From Streptomyces griseus subsp. griseus (GTDB taxonomy: Bacteria > Actinomycetota > Actinomycetes > Streptomycetales > Streptomycetaceae), in NCBI RefSeq assembly GCF_000720255.1, contig NZ_JOJE01000041.1, forward strand, positions 1 to 64,000: a stretch of 64,000 nt of DNA, in the 5' to 3' direction. Position numbers and translations under genes: made by a program. Within the stretch, counting starts at the first letter, position 1. The number at the start of each line of letters is the position of its first letter. Shown here piece after piece: positions 58,319 to 64,000 of the stretch. The notes below the pieces were generated by a model. That model saw only the letters and a program-made list of their open reading frames with translations. It did no database searches and was not told where the DNA came from.

Positions 58319-59217
58319 TATGCGGCGCCCCCCTTCGGGTGTGAGGCGTGGCGGGCGCCGCGGTACGACTCCCAGGTCCAGGTCAGGGTGCGGCGGGCCA
58401 TCACGCCGACCGCGTGGCGGCGGTAGTTCGCGGTGCCCCGGACGTCGTCGATCGGGTTGCAGGCGGCGGCGCACAGGTCCGCGAACTGCTTGGCGACCGA
58501 CGGCGTGATGATCTTTCCGTTCTCCCAGAAGCCGCCCTCGTCGAGCGCCGCGTTCAGGAACTCCTCGGCGGCCCTCGCCCGCACGGGGGTGGGGGCGGCG
58601 GAACCGATGCCGGTGCGGACGGTGCGGGTCTCCGGGTGCAGGGCCAGTCCGAAGGCGCACACGGCGATGACCATGGCGTTGCGGGTGCCGACCTTGGAGA
58701 ACTGCTGGGGTCCTTCGGCCTTCTTGATGTGGACGGAGCGGATCAGCTCGTCGGGTGCCAGCGCGTTGCGCTTCACGCCGGTGTAGAAGTCGTCGATCGG
58801 GATGCGTCGCGAGCCCCGCACGGACACGGCCTCGACCTCGGCGCCGGCCGCGAGGAGGGCGGGGTGGGCGTCGCCGGCCGGGGAGGCGGTGCCGAGGTTG
58901 CCGCCGACGCCGCCGCGGTTGCGGATCTGCGGGGAGGCCACGGTGTGGGAGGCGATGGCCAGGCCCGGCAGTTCGGCGCGCAGGTTCTCCATGATCCGTG
59001 TGTAGGGGACGGAGGCTCCGAGCCGCACGCTGTCCTCCCCCACCTCCCACTCGTAGAGGTCACCGACGCGGTTCAGGTCGAGGAGGTACTCGGGCCGCCG
59101 GTGGTCGAAGTTGATCTCGACCATCACATCGGTGCCGCCCGCGATCGGCACAGCGGTGGGATGCGCTGCCTTGGCGGCGAGCGCCTCCTCCCAGCTGGCG
59201 GGGCGAAGGAAGTCCAT
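58318..59217 (-). CDS. FAD-binding subunit of the molybdenum hydroxylase (XdhB/CoxM type)
   Basis: 299 residues of the CO dehydrogenase/xanthine dehydrogenase FAD subunit family. FAD motifs are visible: VPIAGGTDVMVEINFDHRRP in the first lobe, SPQIRNRGGVGGNLGTASPAGD, and the C-terminal domain with FSKVGTRNAMVIAVC. It hands electrons from the clusters to NAD+ or another acceptor. It is the first gene of the operon FAD-FeS-Moco-XdhC, divergent from the PucR regulator. Confidence 0.93.
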   Translation of the reverse strand: MDFLRPASWEEALAAKAAHPTAVPIAGGTDVMVEINFDHRRPEYLLDLNRVGDLYEWEVGEDSVRLGASVPYTRIMENLRAELPGLAIASHTVASPQIRNRGGVGGNLGTASPAGDAHPALLAAGAEVEAVSVRGSRRIPIDDFYTGVKRNALAPDELIRSVHIKKAEGPQQFSKVGTRNAMVIAVCAFGLALHPETRTVRTGIGSAAPTPVRARAAEEFLNAALDEGGFWENGKIITPSVAKQFADLCAAACNPIDDVRGTANYRRHAVGVMARRTLTWTWESYRGARHASHPKGGAA

Positions 59218-59414
59218 GACCGGCTCTCTTCTTCGTCTGGGGAGTCGTGCGGATCGAGCCAGATCGGGTGCGGCGGGCCCGGCTCTTCATGTGGTGTTCA
59301 CGTGGAGTGAGCTCAGTACACAGCGCACTGCTCCGACCGGGTCAGTCACGGAAACCATGAAGGAGTTGGCTGGCCAGCGCGGCCATCTTGTAGATTCGTA
59401 TGAACGGGGGTCCT

Positions 59415-59446
59415 CGGTAACCCCACTGTTCTCCCGCGGTAACACC
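59415..59446 (+). promoter_or_regulatory. Direct repeats upstream of pucR, candidate regulator sites
   Basis: CGGTAACCCC (59415-59424) and CGGTAACACC (59437-59446) recur at a 22-bp spacing, about two helical turns, in the divergent region between the hydroxylase operon and the PucR gene. Confidence 0.4.
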
Positions 59447-59496
59447 CCCCACACGACTCATCGAAGATTTCGAGACACAGAACGGCGGCGACGAGC

Positions 59497-61197
59497 ATGC
59501 GGCTGCGCGCACTGCTGGACACCGATGCGCTGGGCCTGCGGCTGCTCGGCGGCGAGGACGAGCTGGACCGCACCGTGCGGGGTGTGATGACCACCGACCT
59601 CAGGGACCCCAGCCGCTACCTCTCGGGCGGGGAGCTGGTCCTGACCGGTCTGGCCTGGCGCCGGGGCGCCGCGGACTCCGAGCCGTTCGTACAAATCCTG
59701 GTGCAGGCGGGGGTCACCGCGCTGGCCGCCGGCGAGGCGGAGCTCGGGGACGTGCCCGAGGACCTGGTGGTGGCGTGCGCCCGGCACCGGCTGCCGCTGT
59801 TCGCGGTGCACGAGTCGGTGGCGTTCGCGACGATCACCGAGCACGTCGTACGGCAGGTGTCCGGGGAACGCGCCGGGGACCTCGCGGCCGTCGTGGACCG
59901 GCACCGCCGCATGATGACCTCGGGCCCGGCGGGCGGCGGCCCCGATGTCGTCCTGGACCTGCTCGGCTCCGATCTGGATCTGCGCGCCTGGGTCCTCTCC
60001 CCCGCCGGACGTCTCATCGCCGGTCCCAAGGAGGCGGCGCCGGGGCTGCCCGCCGACGTGTGCGCGCGGCTCGCCGCCGAGCACCTGGCCGCCGCTCGCA
60101 CGGGCCGACGGGGACCGCACCGGCTGACGCTGGGCCCGACGGCGTACAGCCTCTTCCCGATCCGCGGCTGGGGGCACCGCCCAGCGGCAGCTGGGGGAGG
60201 CCGCTCCACGCAGGCCGCCCGGGACCCGCGCGAGTCGCTGCTGTCGGACTGGCTGCTGGCCGTGGAGGCGGACGCCGGGGACTGGCCCGAGGAACGCCTC
60301 GACCTGCTCCAGGGCGTCACCCAGCTGATCGCGGTCGAGCGGGACCGGCGGGACGCGGCGCGCACGGTGCGCAGGCGGCTGGCGCAGGAGGTCCTGGAGC
60401 TGGTGCAGACGGGCGCGGCGCCGGCCGAGATCGCCGCGCGCCTGCGGGTCGCCGCCCCCGTCCTGCTGCCCGGTCTCGGAACGGCCCCGCACTGGCAGGT
60501 CGTGGTGGCGAGCGTCGAGTGGAACGGAGGGGAGATCGAGGGCGGGCCGGTCGCCCAGTCGCTCCTGGAGGAGATCCTCGTCGACCCGCTGGCCACCGGA
60601 CCCGAGCCCTCCGACCGCATCGCCGTGGCCCACACGGGCGACGAGGCGATCGCGCTCGTGCCACTGCCGGCCGTGTCGGCCGAACACGACGGCCCCGCGA
60701 CCGGGCTCCTCGCCGACGTGCTCCTGGAGGCCGTACGGGACCCGCTGTCGGCGGGGCTCGGCGAGGACGGCCGGCTCACGCTCGGCGTCAGCGCGGCCGT
60801 GCACTCCGCGGAGGGCCTGCGCGGGGCGCTGGAGGAGGCACGGCACGCGCGCCGGGTGGCGGCGGCGCGCCCCGGCCGGGTGTGCGCGGCGGGCCACCAG
60901 GAACTGGCGTCGCACGTGCTGCTGCTGCCGTTCGTCCCGGACGACGTCCGCCGCGCCTTCACGGCCCGGCTGCTGGACCCGCTGCGCGAGTACGACCGCC
61001 GGCACCGGGCGGAGCTGATCCCCACCCTGGAGGCGTTTTTGGACAGCGACGGCTCCTGGACCCGGTGCGCGTCCCGGCTCCACCTGCACGTCAACACGCT
61101 GCGGTACCGGGTGGGACGGATCGAGCAGTTGACGGGGAGGGACCTGTCGCGGCTGGAGGACAAGCTGGACTTCTTCCTTGCGCTGCGCATGAGTTGA
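59497..61197 (+). CDS. PucR-family transcriptional regulator of purine catabolism
   Basis: 566 residues. The N-terminal PucR domain (LRALLDTDALGLRLLGGEDELDRTVRGVMTTDL, GGELVLTGLAWRRG) is followed by a GGDEF-like/CdaR middle region and a C-terminal PucR HTH (TLEAFLDSDGSWTRCASRLHLHVNTLRYRVGRIEQLTG). B. subtilis PucR activates purine degradation genes in response to allantoin-like metabolites. Its position, divergent from the molybdenum hydroxylase genes, makes them its likely targets. A Pro/Gly-rich insertion near residues 225-245 (GWGHRPAAAGGG) looks like a local duplication product. Confidence 0.9.
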   Translation: MRLRALLDTDALGLRLLGGEDELDRTVRGVMTTDLRDPSRYLSGGELVLTGLAWRRGAADSEPFVQILVQAGVTALAAGEAELGDVPEDLVVACARHRLPLFAVHESVAFATITEHVVRQVSGERAGDLAAVVDRHRRMMTSGPAGGGPDVVLDLLGSDLDLRAWVLSPAGRLIAGPKEAAPGLPADVCARLAAEHLAAARTGRRGPHRLTLGPTAYSLFPIRGWGHRPAAAGGGRSTQAARDPRESLLSDWLLAVEADAGDWPEERLDLLQGVTQLIAVERDRRDAARTVRRRLAQEVLELVQTGAAPAEIAARLRVAAPVLLPGLGTAPHWQVVVASVEWNGGEIEGGPVAQSLLEEILVDPLATGPEPSDRIAVAHTGDEAIALVPLPAVSAEHDGPATGLLADVLLEAVRDPLSAGLGEDGRLTLGVSAAVHSAEGLRGALEEARHARRVAAARPGRVCAAGHQELASHVLLLPFVPDDVRRAFTARLLDPLREYDRRHRAELIPTLEAFLDSDGSWTRCASRLHLHVNTLRYRVGRIEQLTGRDLSRLEDKLDFFLALRMS

Positions 61198-61226
61198 CAC
61201 CTGTGAGGCGGACGAGTCCCACGACT

Positions 61227-61244
61227 TTGTGAAATCCTTCACCC
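61227..61244. promoter_or_regulatory. Rex-like operator upstream of the hypothetical gene
   Basis: TTGTGAA-ATCC-TTCACCC matches the Streptomyces Rex consensus TTGTGAANNNNTTCACAA at 12 of 14 defined positions, with a perfect left half. It lies about 80 bp before the start of the next gene. Confidence 0.45.
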
Positions 61245-61324
61245 ACCCTCTTGGCCGGGCCGGTCGATCCGTGCTGAGATGCGGCCACCAACCAAAGCTC
61301 GATGGCGTGCTCAGGGAGGGCAAT

Positions 61325-62098
61325 GTGGCGCATCCCGCCATGTCTGGTATCGGAACGACCGCAGGTGACGATCCCCTCCAGACCGCGGTATGGCGGCTGC
61401 GCTCACGCGCCTGCTGGGCCGACGCGGCGGCTCTGCTCCAACCCGTGACGGCGGCGGCCGCGGTGCAGCGGGCCGCGCTGCTCGTGGAACGGTGCCTGTA
61501 CACGGAGCGGGGCTGGGAGGAGGCCGAGTACGCGCTGCGTACGGCGGAGGCGCTGGCCCACACCGACGAGGAGCGGGGGGCGGCGGCCTGTGAACGCGGT
61601 CAACTCGCCTACGCGGCGACGCTGCACGGGGTGCGTGACCGGGTGGACGAGGCCCGGGCGGCGCTCGGGCGTGCGGCGGCCCTGATCCCTCCGGGGGCGC
61701 CGGGGCGTGCCCTGCTGGACTTCCGGCGGGGCCTGCTCGCGGAGAACCTGGCCGACTCACCCCAGGCGGCCCGCGCCGCCTACCGCCGCGCCCACACCGG
61801 CGCGGCCGCGCACTCGGACGCGCTGCTGCTCTCCTTCACCTGGCGGCACCTCGCCGGACTCGCCCTGCGCGACGGTGAGTTGACCGAGGCCCGGCACGGC
61901 TTCGCCGAATCCCTCCGCATTCGCGAGGAGTTGGGCTACCTCGTCGGCACGGCCCCCGCGCTGGCCTCGCTGGCGGACGCGGAGGTGGAACCGGAGGCGT
62001 CCCGGCTCAGGGAGGAGGCCCGCCGTCTCTTCCGCCTCCTCGGCGGAGTCCCCACCTGGCTCGCCCACCAACTGGCTCCACCGGCGGCGACGGCATGA
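61325..62098 (+). CDS. TPR-like hypothetical protein
   Basis: 257 residues, almost all alpha-helical, with repeated Ala-rich helix pairs (ALLVERCLYTERGWEEAEYALRTA, ACERGQLAYAATLHGVRDRVDEARAAL, GLALRDGELTEARHGFAESLRI) that resemble TPR repeats. No catalytic motif is seen, so a scaffold or sensor role is possible but not shown. The GTG at 61325 has GGGAGGG 4 nt upstream. An upstream frame to 61229 adds nothing conserved. The Rex-like site in front suggests redox-responsive expression. Confidence 0.7.
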   Translation: MAHPAMSGIGTTAGDDPLQTAVWRLRSRACWADAAALLQPVTAAAAVQRAALLVERCLYTERGWEEAEYALRTAEALAHTDEERGAAACERGQLAYAATLHGVRDRVDEARAALGRAAALIPPGAPGRALLDFRRGLLAENLADSPQAARAAYRRAHTGAAAHSDALLLSFTWRHLAGLALRDGELTEARHGFAESLRIREELGYLVGTAPALASLADAEVEPEASRLREEARRLFRLLGGVPTWLAHQLAPPAATA

Positions 62099-62372
62099 CC
62101 ACCGACGGGATCGCTTCCGCCGAACAAGCCCTCCCCGGGCCGGGAGGACTTCTTTGATCGAGCGGCGAGAACGCCTCCCCCGAATCGGTGCGCCGCTGCC
62201 TGGGGGCCGGCTCGGGTGAGGCCCGTAACCGGGTGATCGACCGGCCGTGGACCGGCCCCCGCTGACGCGCATCAGCGGTGGGCGCGCCACGAACCCTGCC
62301 TGGCGGGGCGGTCGTGGCCCGGGATCCAGCGCCCGGCGGTTGCGGGTGCGGGGTCCCGGTGGCTCGTATGCC

Positions 62373-63581
62373 CTACTCGGCCCCCGGACGGCGTGCGGGG
62401 AAGGCGTGCCTGCGGGCGAGTACCACCACGGCCAGCACCGGGGCCATGAGAGCGAGGACGCTCCACGCGAAGGACTTGGGGCCGAGACCGTCCAGAAGGA
62501 CGCCGCCGACGGCGCCACCACCTGCCATGAACGAGTTCCACGTGGTGACCAGCAGAGCCTGCCCCCGGTCGCCTCCGGCGTCGTTGACCGCGGTCTGCAG
62601 CAGCGTCGTGACACCGCCCCAGCCGAGGCCCCACAGCACCATCGCGCCGTAGACCACGACCGTGTTGTCGGCCAGGACCGCCAGCAGGACGGCGGCCACG
62701 AGGAACAGGGCGCTGCTGACGATGGTCAGCCGGCGCAGTTTCCGGTCGACCAGGGCGCCCGTGATCCAGATGCTCACCACGGCGGCGACCCCGAAGACGA
62801 GCAGCACGCCGTCACGGGAGCCGCCCATGTCGTACGCGTCGAGGAAGGCGGCGATGTAGGTGTAGAGGATGTTGTGGGCGAGCACGTAGGCCGCGACCAC
62901 GAAGAGGACCGCCGGGACCCCCGGGAGGGACAGCGCCTTCAGGATGGGCTCACGGGCCCCCGGCGGCTGACCGGGGGCGTCCGGGACCGACGCCATGACC
63001 CAGCCCAGCAGCGCCACGGAGATCAGCGTCACGAGGCCGAACGTCATACGCCAGCCGAACAGCCCGCCGAGGAAGGTGCCGAGGGGGATGCCGAGCGACA
63101 GGGCGAGCGGGACGCCGGCCATGGTGATGGCGACGGCCCGGCCCTGTAGGTGCGGGGGCGCCAGTCGTCGTGCGTAGCCGACCAGTTCGGCCCACACGGC
63201 GGCCGCGGCGATACCGGCGAGGAGCCGGAACGCCATGGTCAGGGGGTAGTCGGACGAGAGGGCGGTGACCAGGTTGGCCACCGCGAACACCGTCACGGCC
63301 AGGAGCAGCAGCTTCTTGCGCCGCCAGGCCGCCGTGGTCACCAAGAGGGGGATGGCCGCGACGCCGGTGGCGATGGCGTACACCGTCAGCGCCTGGCCCA
63401 TCGCGGGCTCGCTCACTGACAGGTCGTGTGCCATCTCGGGAAGCACGCCCGCCGGGAGCGCCTCGGTCAGGATCCCCATGAAGGCTGCTGTGGCCAGAGC
63501 CAGAAGCGGTGAGAGGGGCAGCTTTCGATCGTCTGCTGTTGGAGCGGATCCGCTCAGCAGCTCTGTCCGGGATGTTGACAT
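62373..63581 (-). CDS. MFS transporter, DHA1/AraJ-type efflux pump
   Basis: 402 residues with twelve hydrophobic segments. The AraJ/drug:H+ antiporter-1 pattern is visible: ALATAAFMGILTEALPAGVLP, GQALTVYAIATGVAAIPLLV, FRLLAGIAAAAVWAEL, AVAITMAGVPLALSLGIPLG (motif C-like) and ITGALVDRKLRR. It likely exports a sugar analogue or drug. It is divergent from a MerR regulator gene, with a palindrome in the short promoter region, so MerR control is probable. Between the TPR-like gene and this one (62099-62372) I see no gene. Confidence 0.88.
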   Translation of the reverse strand: MSTSRTELLSGSAPTADDRKLPLSPLLALATAAFMGILTEALPAGVLPEMAHDLSVSEPAMGQALTVYAIATGVAAIPLLVTTAAWRRKKLLLLAVTVFAVANLVTALSSDYPLTMAFRLLAGIAAAAVWAELVGYARRLAPPHLQGRAVAITMAGVPLALSLGIPLGTFLGGLFGWRMTFGLVTLISVALLGWVMASVPDAPGQPPGAREPILKALSLPGVPAVLFVVAAYVLAHNILYTYIAAFLDAYDMGGSRDGVLLVFGVAAVVSIWITGALVDRKLRRLTIVSSALFLVAAVLLAVLADNTVVVYGAMVLWGLGWGGVTTLLQTAVNDAGGDRGQALLVTTWNSFMAGGGAVGGVLLDGLGPKSFAWSVLALMAPVLAVVVLARRHAFPARRPGAE

Positions 63582-63599
63582 GGTTGTATCTTCAAACCC

Positions 63600-63613
63600 T
63601 CACATCGATGTGA
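63600..63613 (-). promoter_or_regulatory. MerR-type operator in the transporter promoter
   Basis: TCACATCGATGTGA is a perfect 14-bp palindrome. On the minus strand a TTGACA (63620-63615) precedes it, so it occupies the spacer of the transporter promoter, as MerR-family sites do. A 19-bp spacer would place TTGAAG (63595-63590) as a weak -10. Confidence 0.6.
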
Positions 63614-63645
63614 ATGTCAAGCCGGTACGAACGAGGGTGGGTCAC

Positions 63646-64000
63646 ATGCGGATCGGGGAACTGGCCGAGCGGACCGGAACCGCCCGTCGGCTGCTGCGCT
63701 ACTACGAGGAGCAGGGGCTGCTCGTCGCGGGCCGCTCGCCGAACGGCTACCGGGACTACCCCGAAGGCTGCGTGAACCGGGTCCTGCAGATCAGAGGTCT
63801 GCTCGAATCCGGTCTGCCGACGCGGATCATCAGGCAGATCCTGCCGTGCATCAACGACCCGCGGGCCATACACGTGTCCGATGCCACGCCGGAGACCCTC
63901 GCCACGCTGGAAGACGAACGCCGGCGCATGACGGACCGTATCGAATGCCTGCTGCGCAGCAGGGAGGCCATCTCCGGCTACCTGGAGGCCGTGCGCCGCG
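63646..64000 (+). CDS. MerR-family transcriptional regulator, cut by the window edge
   Basis: The first 118 codons are in view. The winged-helix start MRIGELAERTGTARRLLRYYEEQGLL, NGYRDYPEGCVNRVLQI and LLESGLPTRIIRQILPC are typical MerR, followed by the dimer helix (LEDERRRMTDRIECLLRSREA). The effector domain lies beyond the window or is short, as in ligand-free-type MerR proteins. It is divergent from the MFS pump, and its operator is probably the palindrome at 63600-63613. Confidence 0.88.
   Translation, partial: MRIGELAERTGTARRLLRYYEEQGLLVAGRSPNGYRDYPEGCVNRVLQIRGLLESGLPTRIIRQILPCINDPRAIHVSDATPETLATLEDERRRMTDRIECLLRSREAISGYLEAVRR

Noticed and set aside
62099..62372. Possible small gene between the TPR-like and MFS genes
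   Set aside because: Short frames there lack ribosome-binding sites and family motifs; I see only a G+C-rich convergent gap.

Overview
The window is very G+C-rich, uses many GTG and TTG starts, has tightly packed operons with ATGA/GTGA overlaps and several secreted glycoside hydrolases. It looks like a chromosomal stretch of a Streptomyces or close relative. I see no rRNA, tRNA, CRISPR array, prophage or insertion sequence. The left end cuts an SDR dehydrogenase gene and the right end cuts a MerR regulator gene.

Layout. 1-3532: a sugar-acid catabolic operon (SDR dehydrogenase, KDPG aldolase, KDG kinase, aldo/keto reductase, FadR-type GntR regulator). 3610-6873: a divergent MFS exporter/LysR pair and a small-molecule phosphotransferase. 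6968-10330: a secreted GH78 alpha-L-rhamnosidase with two C-terminal F5/8-type modules behind a perfect 16-bp operator-like palindrome. 10750-19148: a fructan/fructose regulon with a secreted GH32 enzyme, PfkB kinase, three-gene ABC importer and LacI repressor. It is tied together by three copies of the same 14-bp operator. 19480-27631: MFS transporter plus secreted hydrolase, PaaX-type regulator, aminotransferase, RmlD-like reductase, P-loop kinase and a metallo-beta-lactamase/rhodanese protein. 27854-37970: SARP and AraC regulators, a four-gene operon (amidohydrolase, isochorismatase-like, DoxX, DUF1275), an HSL-type esterase, LtrA and Dps. 37995-42698: a GT39-like membrane protein and two secreted GH43 enzymes with CBM13 and CBM42 modules. 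42742-46115: a compact glycan cluster (GT4, GmhB-like HAD phosphatase, GT2, and a carbamoyltransferase that has lost its core). 46231-49421: a polysaccharide deacetylase lipoprotein, SRPBCC protein, methyltransferase and a LanC-like cyclase with a Cys-Cys-Cys zinc site. 49403-53675: an alpha/beta hydrolase downstream of a caspase-STAND NTPase-WD40 protein. 54048-61197: a purine-type molybdenum hydroxylase operon with a PucR regulator. 61325-64000: a TPR-like hypothetical gene, an MFS transporter and a MerR regulator.

How the genes work together. The left half is largely devoted to extracellular plant polysaccharide breakdown (rhamnose, fructan and arabinan side chains, uronates), with matching uptake, kinase and regulator genes. 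The most unusual items are: (1) the GH32 enzyme, in which one beta-sandwich-like module is nested inside a second copy that is itself inserted in the catalytic propeller; (2) the caspase-STAND-WD40 protein with a co-oriented hydrolase, a candidate cell-death or conflict module; (3) the stand-alone CCG-type LanC-like protein coupled to a methyltransferase; and (4) a mini-carbamoyltransferase that keeps its reading frame and its translational coupling despite losing about two thirds of the family's length.
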